Shown: in pieces, positions 1 through 10,505 of the stretch
How the letters are laid out: each line of letters starts with the position of its first letter
Position numbering within the stretch: the stretch's first letter is position 1
Assembly (NCBI GenBank): GCA_037176725.1
Contig: JAZBRS010000020.1
Span: 96,738,501-96,802,500, forward strand
Direction: 5' to 3'
Source: Posidonia oceanica
Lineage: Eukaryota; Streptophyta; Magnoliopsida; Alismatales; Posidoniaceae
Length of the DNA stretch: 64,000 bases
Translations under genes and position numbers: made by a program
Notes under the pieces: model-generated
What the model was told of the DNA's origin: nothing
The model's database searches: none
Seen by the model: only the letters and a program-made list of their open reading frames with translations

Positions 1-372
1 TTAGAAAGACCGATTCTCGGGCGTGTCGGGGGTGCCTAACACCTTCCCCGCGCGTAACAGGAGTCCTTGCCCTGTCTTCTGGCCCGCAATGACCGTACTG
101 CCCTTATCCTAGGCTAGAGTCATCTCATTTGCATTTTGTTTGCATTTGTTTCCTTTGCATTGCTTTGCTTTTCATTTCTTGCTTGGTTTTGCGTGTTAAT
201 TCACGCATTTACCCCGATTTTCCTTGTCTCCCGTTAATAGACATGGTGGCGACTCTGATTTGTCTTATCTTTCCTTTTTCTCATCGATTTCAAGTGTTTT
301 CGAGTTGAGCCTCTTCCTCGGATCCAATCGCCGCTGAAAATAGCGTGCCTGATTCCGATCGGGATCGCTACA
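1..372 (+). mobile_element. 3' end of an LTR (element N1) inserted in E1 pol
   Basis: The stretch matches the R/U5 end of the E1 LTR (17226-17644) and of the other LTRs here, and ends in the family terminus GATCGCTACA at 372. It is followed at once by in-frame protease-region coding sequence of E1, with no primer-binding site. The simplest reading is a same-strand LTR or whole element inserted in E1, with GTCCC (373-377) as the right target-site copy; the left copy would lie outside the window. A 5' LTR joined to pol by deletion is the alternative. A primer-site-like motif lies at 244-255. This terminus lacks about 50 bases present near the end of the E1 3' LTR, so it belongs to another subfamily. 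Confidence 0.8.
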
Positions 373-373
373 G

Positions 374-1399
374 TCCCAAACCATAGAACCTGCCGCCTTG
401 GAAAGCATGGTTGGAATGATTGCAGAACCCCAGGTCATCACTTTCACGAGTGATGAGCTGCCTCCGGCGGAGATTAATCATAACCAACCCTCATTCGTCA
501 CGGTACAATTCAAGAACTTTCGCATTCCCCTTGTGCTGGTCGATAATGGGTCAGGCCTTAACGTCTGTCCCTTGCGAACAGCAACTAAGCTCGGATTCAA
601 GGCCAAGGACATTACTCCGGCTGTAAAGGGAATGACAGCTTTTGATAATACCCACCATGACGCTTTAGGGATTCTGATTATTCCTCTTATCATTGGTCCA
701 GTCACATTCGATGTGGAATTCTACGTCGTCGACTTGGAGCCTAACTTCAACTTTCTGCTTGGGCGCCCTTGGCTCCACAAGCATCAGGTTATCCCCTCAA
801 CCCTCCATCGCATGATCAAGTTTTGCCAAGGTGACGATGTCATCGTTGTCATGGCAGAGAATTTTGAGAAGGAGCGGATCGAGACAATCTCCTCTGTCCC
901 TTCGCGGACTATCCCTTTTGACCCTAAACTCTCGAACGCTTTATACCGCGTTAATCGGTGCGAGCCGGTTAACTTTTTACCAGATCTTGAACGTGTCAAC
1001 TCCTTGGCCGTTCACAACAACCCTTTTCAGATGATCGAGAACGTCTGTCACAGGTGGGGCTACGTCAAGGGGACGCTGCTCGGGCGATACGGCCAGGGAA
1101 TCGCTGAATCGATCGTGGCGGAAGAACGAAGAGACAATGAGGGTCTTGGATACGACCCACACGCTGATGAAAGTAAGCGCCCGCAAGCGAAGAATCGAAG
1201 AATGATCATACCTCGGAACCTCGCTAACTTCACAAGTGCGGGTATCCTGGGTTCAAGCGCCGTTCAAGCCATAGTGCAGTCGGAGCCATGCCAAAGCTCT
1301 CTGTCACCAGGAGAAGACTGGGTCTGCGTTGAGGACTACTACTCGGATGAGGAACAGTCTAGCACAGCAGGGGCAGCTCGGACCTACAGCGAAAGCTAG
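374..1399 (+). pseudogene. E1 aspartic protease with G-patch-like tail (fragment)
   Basis: The frame is open from the N1 junction at 374, so the true start is upstream; no start codon is claimed. The retropepsin active site reads VDNGSGLN, with the catalytic Asp at 542-544. Asn replaces the usual Thr/Ser after it, and E4 has the same motif, so this is a family trait rather than damage. A second conserved block, FLLGRPWLHKHQV, follows about 70 residues later. At about 1050-1180 a glycine-rich stretch (WGYVKGTLLGRYGQGI, then GLGY) resembles the G-patch found after protease in several retroelements. The protein would release Gag and Pol proteins in the particle. The frame then ends in a low-complexity tail with acidic residues (YYSDEEQ), and alignment with E4 shows a frameshift near 1385-1420. 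Confidence 0.85.
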
Positions 1400-1960
1400 C
1401 CCAGCCAACAGCACCTCGGTCGGTTTGTCTGGCCCTTCCTTCCACAGATCATAAAGCAGCAGATTTGGCAGAACCTTTGGCGGACTTGATAGTCTCTGAT
1501 TTTCCTACAGTCTTGTCAGCATCACCAGTACCAGCTCAAGCCTCTCTAAGTTCAGAGACACCAACTCAGGCGCAGTTAGTCAGTCCGCTCGCAACCACTA
1601 TCGTATCAGTACAACTGTCACCCTCTCAGGAGGGTCAACCACTGAGTTCAGTCAGCAGCGTAACTCAGCCCTTTTCAGTAGCCGCACCTCAAGCAATGCC
1701 GCCAGCTCAGTCAGTCACACATTTTCCTACCGCAGAGCAGCAACTCTCATGGTAGGACCCTATGGCGTCGGAGGCCGCACTCTCATCGTCACCACCAGTC
1801 GCAGAGGACCAGCTGAGCATCATAGTCTCTCGGTCCTTGAGCCCTCAGAAGAGCACCTTTGCCTACCCTAGCAGCATACCCGTCTGTGGCCCCGCTGACC
1901 AGCCTGTCTGGATCTCCCATGCCGAGGCGATCGCTATCAGGCGTGCCCGTGAGTTAGACC
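1400..1960 (+). other. Stop-containing spacer between protease and RT frames (possible intron)
   Basis: A Ser/Pro/Gln-rich reading frame (about 1430-1755) continues the E4 protease tail in another phase and stops at 1753-1755. A further frame to 2049 is also low in complexity. The element E4 breaks at the same place (57598-57209). Ogre elements are known to carry an intron between protease and RT, and a donor-like ATG/GTAGGA near 1754 and an acceptor-like TCTTGCAG near 1994 are visible. I cannot define an intron from two decayed copies. Confidence 0.4.
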
Positions 1961-3091
1961 ATGCAAATACCAAGGGCAGTGACCCATCTTGCAGCCGAGC
2001 CAGTGCCGCAGGCCCCCGGCGCCTATTACGTCGACTCACCCTCAGATGAGGAGGAAGGAGGGGCGATAGAAGCCCAGGTCGATTCATGGATGTCCGATTT
2101 GGAGCTACTTTATCAAGAACGGCTCGAGTCGATAGCAGAAGACCTGGCACAGCACCAAGCCGCAGAAAGGAAAGGAAAAGCCATGGTTATGGATCCTCCT
2201 CTGCGAGAAGACCACGCCTCCATCATGGTCCTGGAAGAAAATTCAGTAATACCGGACTCCCCTAGACCAGACGAGCTCATTACCCTTCAACCAGAAGGTG
2301 GGTCTAGGTGGCTCGTGCAGCACATGCCTCACTTAGGCAGGGTAGCGAGTGGCAGTACCCAGGTCAGCCGCCAGCCCGACGTACCCTCCACAAGCATATT
2401 AGCCGACTCAGAAGAGGAAGCACCAGTAGATCACGCAACAGCAGTAACAGAGCAGAAAGCAGAATCAGTAACAGAGTTGTCAGCAGTCTCAGTAGCAGGG
2501 TCATCAGCAATATCAGTCGCAGAATCAGCAAGGCCTTCAGTAGTATCAACAGAGCATGCAGCAGTGTCATCAGCAGCAGAACAGACAGGGGAAGTCACCA
2601 GGACAGAGGTCGTGCACCGAGGATACAGAAACACTCGAATAGGCGTGACCATCCTGAGACGTCACCAGGGCCAAGAAGCAAAACATCTACACTCATTTGA
2701 TATAACAAACCCCACCTTTGAAAAGGAGATCCTCTCAGAACTTGTTGCATACGGAGAAGAAGACGATACAAGCGAGGATGAGAATGATGACCCATTGCCT
2801 GAGTTCCGGCCCTACAACGACGATTCAGAAGGTCCCAACCTACATGTTGAGGAAGAAACAGAGGTTGTTAACCTCGGCACAGCCGAAGAAACCAAAGAAG
2901 TTCGCATCAATGTCCTACTATCGCCCCAGGCCAGAATAGAGTTCATTGCATTTCTGAAAGAGTATGCGGATGTCTTCGCCTGGAGCTATGAAGATATGGT
3001 TGGCCTTGATGTCGAAATAGTGGTCCATAACTTGCCCTTGAAACCAGATGCCAAGCCAGTAAAGCAGAAGCTGAGAAGATGGCGACCATAG
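1961..3091 (+). pseudogene. E1 pol linker and N-terminal edge of RT
   Basis: About 300 acidic, low-complexity residues (for example YYVDSPSDEEEG) lead into the conserved block EFIAFLKEYADVFAWSYEDM, which precedes RT in gypsy elements, and then the KQKLRRWRP motif. The frame ends at TAG 3089-3091, yet the same frame continues into RT. E4 has TAA at the equivalent codon (56105-56107). A Ser/Ala/Val-rich repeat lies at about 2440-2580. Function of the linker is unknown. Confidence 0.8.
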
Positions 3092-3870
3092 TGGCTGCTC
3101 ATGATCAAGGAAGAGATAATGAAGTAGCTCGAAGTCAATTTTCTGAAGGTCGTCCTTTACCTTGAGTGGCTTGCGAACATCGTACTAGTGCCCAAGAAGG
3201 ATGGCCGGATCCGGATATGTATCGACTACAGGGACCTGAACAAGGCAAGCCCCAAGGACGACTTCCCATTGCCTCACATTGACGTCCTAGTCGACAACAC
3301 TGCAGGCCACAAGATGCTATCCTTTATGGACGGCTTCTCCGGCTATAATCAGATCAAAATGGCAGAAGAAGACATAGAAAAGACTTCATTCATCACCCCC
3401 TAGGGGGTCTTCTGTTATCAGGTTATGCCGTTTGGGCTGAAGAATGCTGGCGCAACTTATCAAAGGGCCATGACTACACTTTTTCACGACCTCATGCTCC
3501 AAGAAGTGGAGGTCTATGTAGACGACATGATTGCTAAGACCAAAGAGCCTGAGGATCACCTTGCTTGCCTGAAGAAGCTCTTTGACCGATTGAGGAAATA
3601 CAGACCGAGACTTAACCCCAGTAAATGCATGTTTGGGGTTTCATCTGGCAAACTTCTGGGCTACATTGTTAGCCAAAAGGGGATTGAAGTGGACCCGATG
3701 AAAGCAAAAGCCATTGTGGACATGCCACCCCCTAGAACCGAGAAGGAGGTTCGAGGCCTACTTGGGCGTTTACAGTATATCAGTCGCTTCATTGCACAGC
3801 TTACGCCCATCTGCGAGCCTATATTCAAACTCCTGAAGAAGAACGCGCAAATCAACTGGAACGAGGAGTG
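3092..3870 (+). pseudogene. E1 reverse transcriptase
   Basis: RT copies the element RNA into DNA. Visible motifs are EWLANIVLVPKKDG, CIDYRDLNKASPKDDFPLPH, the MPFGLKNAGATYQ block and the catalytic YVDD at 3515-3526, followed by LNPSKCMFGV and LGYIVS. The catalytic residues are intact. In-frame TAG codons interrupt it at 3125-3127 and 3401-3403; the E4 counterparts are Gln and Trp codons, so both fit C-to-T or G-to-A transitions. The frame is otherwise continuous from 1961 to about 5298. Confidence 0.93.
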
Positions 3871-4330
3871 CCAGGCCGCATTTGATAGAATCAAGCAACT
3901 TCTGGTCAAACCTCCTGTCCTCGTTCCTCCCACGCCAGGAAGACCTTTGCTTCTCTACCTTTTTACCACGCAGCATTCCATGGGCGTCGTCTTGGGCCAA
4001 CACGACAAATCTGGTAGGAAGGAGCGCGCCATTTATTACCTGAGCAAGAAGTTTAATGAATGCGAGGCCAGGTACAGCACAATGGAGAAGACCTGCTTGT
4101 CCCTTGTCTAGGTCGCACAGAAACTGAGGCATTATATGATGGCATACCCAGTTTAGCTCTTGTGCCGGCATGATCCTATCAAGTTTCTCTTCCAAAAACC
4201 GACTTTGGTGGGCAGATGTGCCAAATGGCAGGTGTTGCTATCTCAGTATGACATAACCTTCGTCACACAAAGATCTATGAAGGGCCAGGCTATGGCAGAT
4301 CACCTTGCTGATTTTCCTTTGCCTGAATAC
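3871..4330 (+). pseudogene. E1 first RNase H domain (gypsy type)
   Basis: It follows the RT thumb (QINWNEECQAAFDRIK) and shows the family order LLLYLFTTQHSMGVVLGQHD, RAIYYLSKKFNECEARYS, EKTCLSLV and KLRHYMMAYPV. The first catalytic Asp is absent: a Thr-rich stretch stands where an Asp is usual. This degeneration of the original RNase H is expected in Tat elements, which carry a second RNase H. TAG codons at 4109-4111 (Trp in E4) and 4154-4156 (Gln in E4) break it. Confidence 0.8.
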
Positions 4331-4800
4331 CAGCCACTCCAGACGCAGTTCCCTGACGAGGACATTCTCTTTGCAATGGAGGACTCTGAGGAGAAAGACC
4401 CTGAGGAGCAAGAGCAATGGCAACTGTACTATGACGACGCTGTCAACAAAAGAGGGTGAGGCATAGGCGCAGTGCTGACCACGCCCCAGGGGCAGATGAT
4501 TCCTTTTGCGAGGAAGTTGACTTTCACATGCACAAACAATGAAGCAGAATATGAAGCATGCATCCTGGGTTTGAAAGCCGCCCTCGAGCATAAGGCGCAG
4601 AAGTTGCGTGTGCACGGCGATGCCATGCTGGTGATCTCCCAAGTGAATGGCGACTGGAAGACAAAGGATCCGAAACTTGTGCCATATCACGAATGCCTGC
4701 TGAGGCTAATAGAAGAGTTCAGGAGCATCAACTTCACATACATGAACAGAGCAAAGAATGCGTATGCAGACGCACTAGCAACCCTGGCATGCTGGCTCAG
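4331..4800 (+). pseudogene. E1 second (archaeal-type) RNase H domain
   Basis: After an acidic linker (EDSEEKDPEEQEQ) comes a second RNase H with LYYDDAVNKRG, GIGAVL, NEAEYEACILGLKAAL, VHGDAMLVISQVNG and RAKNAYADALATLA. These supply the D-E-D-D residues of the archaeal-type fold, a hallmark of Tat elements. TGA at 4457-4459 replaces an Arg codon (CGA reads as Arg in E4). It would degrade the RNA template during cDNA synthesis. Confidence 0.88.
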
Positions 4801-6141
4801 TATACCAGAAGACAGCATGGTAGATGTGTCAGTGACCTGCATAGAGGAGCCCACGCATTGCATGAACGTAGAGGAAGCAGATTCGGCAGAAGAGTGGCCA
4901 TGGTATCACGACATTAAAGCATTCTTGGAATCCGATAGCCTTCCGCCTGGCACCACTGCAGAAGATAAGAGAACTTTGGCACGTCTGGCATCAAAATATG
5001 TATTAGGGACTGGGCAACTATACAGAAGATCATACAATCAGATGCTATTACGCTGCCTGGACAAGCCGGAGGCTGATACGCTAATGCTTCAAGTGCATGC
5101 AGGGACCTGTGGCCCGCACATGAACGGCGTCCTCTTAGCCAAGAAGATCATGCTCCAAGGATATTTCTGGCAAACCATGGAGGCGGACTGTTGCCGGTTC
5201 GTGCGTAAATGCCACAACTGTCAGGTCCATGGTAACTTTATCAAGGCTCCCCCTCATCAGCTGCATAACATGTCCTCGCCATGGCCTTTCTCCACCTGGG
5301 GATCGACGTCATTGGCGCAATACACCCAGCTGCTTCAAACGGCCATCGCTTCGTCATGGTAGCAATTGACTACTTCACTAAGTGGGTGGAAGCAGCCTCT
5401 TATAAGACAGTCACCGCGGTGGCAACAGAAAAGTTTATCAGGAACAATATCGTTACTCGATACGCGGTCCCGTACTCCATCATCTCTGATAATGGCACAA
5501 ACTTCATTGCCAAAAGAACTGAGGAGTACCTGCAGAGTCTCAAGATCAAGCATCATAGGTCCTCGCCTTATCAGCCACAGATGAATGGAGCAGTGGAGCC
5601 TGCTAACAAAAACATTATCAAAATCTTGAAGAAGATGGCGGAAACCCACAAAGATTGGCATGATAAGCTCCCGTACGCGCTCTGGGCGTACAGGACATCA
5701 ATCCGGACCTCGACAGGAGCCACCCCGTACTCTCTGGTGTACGGCATGGAAGCGGTATTACTCGTCGAAGTAGAGATCCCCTCACTACGGATCCTACGAG
5801 AAGCCGAGTTGGAAGAGGCAGAATGGGTCGAAGACCGCTGCATCCAATTGAATCTGATTGATGAGCACAGACTACAAGCTATGCATAATGCTCACTGTTA
5901 CCAGAAACGAATGGCTAAAGCATTCTTGAAGAAAGTCCGACCTAGAAGCTTTCAGCCAGGGGATCTCGTTCTGCGCACCATTCATTTACCCGACGGTCGA
6001 GGCAAATTCCGACCTAACTGGCATGGCCCCTTCGTAGTTAAACAGATCTTCTCAGGCGGTGCGGTAACTCTTGAGGACATGGACCAGGTCGAGCAGTCCG
6101 AGCTAGTCAACTTGTGCTACCTCAAGAAGTACTATCAGTAG
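4801..6141 (+). pseudogene. E1 integrase
   Basis: The N-terminal zinc-binding domain is seen as HAGTCGPHMNG followed by FVRKCHNCQVHG (His-His-Cys-Cys). The core shows Asp at 5305-5307 (GIDVIG), Asp at 5488-5490 (SDNGTNF) and Glu at 5596-5598 (NGAVEP), exactly D,D(35)E. The C-terminal part (RPNWHGPFVV, LKKYYQ) has no chromodomain. One base is missing at about 5299 compared with E4, so zinc domain and core lie in different frames. The core frame (5281-6141) has no internal stop. Integrase joins the LTR ends to host DNA. Confidence 0.92.
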
Positions 6142-7447
6142 CTGGGAGCAACCATTGCGGATCCTTCGTCCCACCTTTCGTACTCCCATCACTCGCATAT
6201 TTCTGTTCCTCTTTTCGCCTTATCTCTCCCATACATCGCTTCATCCTATCTTCTGCATTTTTTTTATCACTGCAGTCCTGTACATTCCTTCTCTCATCTC
6301 CTTTTATAATCATCATCGTCATCCTCTCAAATCATGCATTGCATATTGCCCGGTGATGAAAATCGGAAGTGCTTGCCTGCTCCGGAAGGAGTCTCCCGAC
6401 CTCACCTGACACTACTTAGATGTCTTAGCTAGTGAGGGAGCCACTACTCAGTGAGCATGGGCGAAATGCCCAAACACCTAGGGACTTACACTCCTAGAAA
6501 GATGCTAGGCTTTAGCCAGAAAGGAACACATATCTATGCCCGGATGTATAAGAGAGGAAAGAAAGAGAAAGCCAAAAGTTCGTACCCGAAGACCCTAGCT
6601 TCCATGTCCCAGAAGCCAGACGCCCATTTCCTTTAGGGTAGGGATAGCGGAGACCTGCAAGCCTGAAAAAAAAAAAGGAAAAAAAAAAGAAAAAGAAAAA
6701 AAAGAATGATAAAAAAAAGAAAAGAAAGAAAAACAACAAAAAAAAGAGAATGATAGAGAATGATAGAAAAGGAAAAGGAGAGGAACAAAAGTCAAATCCC
6801 AAAAATGAAGGCAGGCAAGGTAATCCCGCACCTTTCACCTACCCCAGAGAAGAGTCAAAGTTCGGGCCAGGTCGTCCTTGTTTCAAAAATAGGAATGAGG
6901 AGAGCCCTGCACACCTACATAAAAAGAGGGAAAAGGTAGGAGTGAGTGTAAGTCCTTGAGAGTTTGGCATGGAGCCCGTCCTCTCTACACCACCACCAAA
7001 CATCACCAACACCCTTTCTTGGAGTGCCACCGACAAGTTAAGAGTCTGAGTAGAGTCCAGTGAGTCAAGGACCGCCCCCTTCCGATACAGCAGGCACCAA
7101 AGCATTCCCGATGCTGAGGGCGAACTACACCAATCAAAAATCATACATACATCTGCATTTCCAATCATCTCCCCTCCCTCTGATCATTCCGCTTAGCAAG
7201 GCTTGCTTTGGTACTGAGACAGTACTCCTACTCAGCACGCGTTGGCATCATCGGGCTGTGATGACCCAGAACTCTTGCCGGTCCCCGCCCCGCGCCAACA
7301 GAATCCCTTTGCTTATTTGTGTTTAGTTGTCATGATCTGAATGTTTATTGTTGGATGTGTTGAGCTATTTTACCAGCTTCAGAATCTGCTTTCAATTAGT
7401 AGTTTTGTGCCTGTGTGAGATCTGATAATTCACAGTCTTGGTAGCAG
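6142..7447 (+). other. E1 spacer between integrase and extra ORF, with A-rich tract
   Basis: No coding frame is supported. It holds a pyrimidine-rich start (6200-6330), a block conserved in E4 (GTGAGGGAGCCAC at about 6432), and an almost pure A/G tract at 6665-6785 whose counterpart in E4 is T-rich on the + strand (52455-52495). The last 120 bases before the extra ORF are T-rich and end GGTAGCAG/GTAC at 7447, which looks like a splice acceptor. Confidence 0.6.
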
Positions 7448-8701
7448 GTACTTGAAGATTTTGCGACAGCCGTCTGCCTACGTTCTGCAGTCTGCGTAAT
7501 GGGTTTCCCCACTCTAGTGACCCCGGCACACTGTTCTGAGATCCTGCGAGAGTGGATCGGCAAGCTTACCAAGGATGACTGCAAGAAGCTGCGCCTATGG
7601 GGCATTCCAACCAAACTGCTGAAGGCTGCTGATGTAGAAGTGAGCCGCCATCTTCTGTGTGCCGCTGCAAGGTTCTGGAAACCGGCACACCATGTCTTCC
7701 GTTTTGGCAGAACTGAACTGACACCTACACTGGAGGAAGTGCGCCAGATCTGTGGCTTTTCCAAGATCTTGGGGCCGCCCATCTTCATGAGGCGTGACGG
7801 ATACATTGCAGTCCTGAAACAGCTGACTGAGCTCTCTACTCGAGGTTGCCAGCAAAGACTGATTTGCACCAGCGGGCCCACGCCCCTACTTCGCCTAGCA
7901 TATTTTGACGATAATATGGAAAAGCACGCTGAACTCGGAGACGAGCTGTGGCTCTGAGGATTTGTTATCCGTTTCCTAGGCGAGCTGGTCTTTACTCATG
8001 GTAAAGCGACGGTGGCCGTCGAGATCGCTGAAATAGCACTCACTATGGTGACTCGGCAGATAGACCTAGCACCGGTTGTTTTGGCAGAAACATACCGCGG
8101 ACTAGACCGCATTTCGCATCGCTGTTGCCACTTTCATGGTTGCGGAGCACTTATTTAGGTCTGGCTAGCCGCACACATCGAGATAGACCTTCTGCGCCCC
8201 CAGGTACATGCTTTCGAGGCCTACTGCAACAGCGGCCATGCCAAGACAGTCAAAAGCGTCAAGGAAGAATATGAGAAGTTATCAGAGTTGACAGATGACA
8301 CAGTAACCTGGCGCATCATCCCTTCCATGGCCGAACCATTCGCTGTCTTCTTCAGCACACGCGACATGTGGCTGATCGTACTACCAGGATTCACCGCGGG
8401 TGTGGAATACCACCCTATCAGGGTCATGCGCCAGTTCGGTTTCCAGCAGGGCGCCTTTGTCGACAGCACGGCACCTAGGCTCCTTCAAGCATATCCCCTC
8501 AGTACAACTGCCCCAACAAAGGAACTAGCCAATCTGATGCAGCATGGAGTGCGATCAACAGACATCGCAGCTACGAGAGGCACAGGGTGTACTCCTGAGT
8601 ACATCACCGAGGTGCAAGACCTCTGGCCCATCAATGAAATCCCGCCAAGCGGTCCCTTGTTCCCTGACTCTGGAAAATCAAAGAAGGCCCGAACCAGCTA
8701 G
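7448..8701 (+). pseudogene. E1 extra ORF, plant-mobile-domain-like (DUF7745 type), two stops
   Basis: The frame from the ATG at 7499 runs to 8701 with stops only at TGA 7955-7957 and TAG 8156-8158; E4 has sense codons there. The core motif, FWKPAHHVFRFGRTELTPTL followed by EEV, matches the pattern of plant mobile domain/DUF7745 proteins, which occur in plant genes and in some transposons. A Cys/His cluster (HRCCHFHGCG) is shared with E4. It lies sense-strand, downstream of integrase, the place of env in retroviruses, but shows no signal peptide or membrane segment. Role in the element unknown. The 7448-7498 part is similar to E4 upstream of its second Met, but out of phase. Confidence 0.75.
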
Positions 8702-9165
8702 AGTCGTTATGTAGCTGCCATTTAGTTTCCTTTCAAGATATGTTGTATCTTCTGGCCTGCCACAGGCTTGTAATCAACAGTTCTATCAATGCAAAAGTGT
8801 TTTGTGCTGGCTGCTCGCATTTCAAGACTGCTTAATGCATTTCATGTTCCTTGGCAATCATATCTTGAGGCCCCTGGCCAGACTTGTTGCCAACATGATG
8901 CAAGAAAGTCCTTAGCAATCAACCCAGACTCCAGGACCTCTGCGGACCCACGCCGTCAAATCCTGTTACCAGACATCCTCAGCTGAGTCTCCGTCGGGCA
9001 GGTACCCCAAACTACTCGTTTGACAAACACGTTAGTTTTGTCCATCCTTCGCTTTTCGATGCCAGGGACTCTTCGGCTGACCAGGGGCATCTTTTCATCC
9101 TGATACCAGGGGCATCTTTTCAGATGCCCTGCGGTATCTCATCCGTATCATCCCTTTATTTCCCC
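8702..9165 (+). other. E1 proximal 3' UTR with PPT-like copies and a hairpin
   Basis: No gene. AGGGGCATCTTTT occurs at 9083-9095 and 9108-9120, close to the real polypurine tract (AGGGGCATC then LTR). The second copy forms a hairpin, GGGCATC (9110-9116) with GATGCCC (9123-9129), loop 6 nt. E2 and E4 carry related palindromes in their 3' UTRs. Confidence 0.6.
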
Positions 9166-9560
9166 TTTGCCAGCTGATAAGTCTGATATCTTATCATCTC
9201 TTTCCCTTTGCCGGTCGATAAGTCCGATATCTTATCATTCCTTTATCCCCTTTTTGCCGGCCTTTAAGTCCAATATCTTATCACTCTATTCTTTTATTCA
9301 TTTGCCGGCTGATAAGTCCGATATCTTATCATCCCTTTCCCTTTACCGGCCGATAAGTCCGATATCTTATCATTCCTTTATTCCCTCTTTGCCGGCCGAT
9401 AAGTCCGATATCTTATCACCCTTTTCTCTGGCCGATAAGTCCGATATCTTATCATTCCTTTATTCCCTCTTTGCCGGTCGATAGGTCCGATATCTTATCA
9501 CCCCTTTTCTCTTTGCCGGCCGATAAGTCCGATATCTTATCAATCCCTTTCTGATCAATC
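9166..9560 (+). repeat. E1 3' UTR tandem array A (GATAAG hairpin units)
   Basis: About nine units of roughly 40-50 bp, each a CCGG-type spacer followed by GATAAG, 8 nt, CTTATC. The arms pair perfectly in most units (first at 9176-9181 with 9190-9195); one unit has GATAGG (9480-9485), which still pairs as a G-U wobble in RNA. Open frames through the array are by-products of the repetition. Confidence 0.9.
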
Positions 9561-10505
9561 AATCAAGCAATCAATCACTACTCTTTCCGGTTGATAGGAC
9601 CGTAAACTATCATCTTGGGCTGATATCCAAAACTGTCCCGCAGTTGTGTTATACGGCTGACACCCAGTAACTGTCACTCGTAATTGCCCCTTTCCGGTTG
9701 ATAGGACCATAAACTATCATTCTTTGGCTGATGATCCAAAACTCATCCTGGGCTGATATCCAAAACTATCACTGGCAATTACGTTATACGGCTAATATCC
9801 AGTAACTATCCCTTGCAATTGCTCTTTCCGGTTGATACGACCGTAAACTATCATTCTTTGGCTGATGATCCAAAACTCATCCTGGGCTGATATCCAAAAC
9901 TATCACTCGCAATTGCATTATACGGCTGATATCCAGTAACTATCACTCGCAAACACCCCTTCCGGTTGATAGGACCGTAAACTATCATTCTCTGGTTGAT
10001 GATCCAAAACTCATCCTGGGCTGATATCCAAAACTATCACGGGTTTGCGTTATACGGCTGATATCCAGTAACTATCCCTCATAATTGCACCTTCCGGTTG
10101 ATAGGACCGTAAACTATCATTCTTTGGCTGATGATCCAAAACTCATCCTGGGCTGATATCCAAAACTATCACTCGCAATTATGTTATACGGCTGATATCC
10201 AGTAACTATCACTCATGGTTTGCCCTTTCCGGTTGATAGGACCGTAAACTATCACTTCTGGCTGATGATCCAAAACTCATCCTAGGCTGATATCCAAAAC
10301 TATCACCTGCAACCATGTTATACGGTTGATATCCAGTAACTATCACTCACAACTGCACCTTCCGGTTGATAGGACCGTAAACTATCGCTTCCGGTTGATA
10401 GGACTGTAAACTATCGCTTCCGGTTGATAGGATCGTAAACTATCACTCTCGGCTGATGATCCGAAACTCATCCCCCCGGGATGATAAGTCTGATAACTTA
10501 TCGCT
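9561..10505 (+). repeat. E1 3' UTR tandem array B (about 135-bp units of several hairpins)
   Basis: About six longer units. Each chains small hairpins: TGATAG/CTATCA with 9-nt loop, GATGA/TCATC with 8-nt loop, TGATA/TATCA twice with 8- or 9-nt loop. One copy has TGACA/TGTCA (9658-9662 with 9672-9676), a matched double change. The array ends with two short TGATAG units and a GATAAG/CTTATC unit near 10485-10502. Confidence 0.9.

Noticed and set aside
6665..6785. Poly(A) tail of an inserted LINE or SINE
   Set aside because: E4 has the tract at the same place after integrase, so it belongs to the element.
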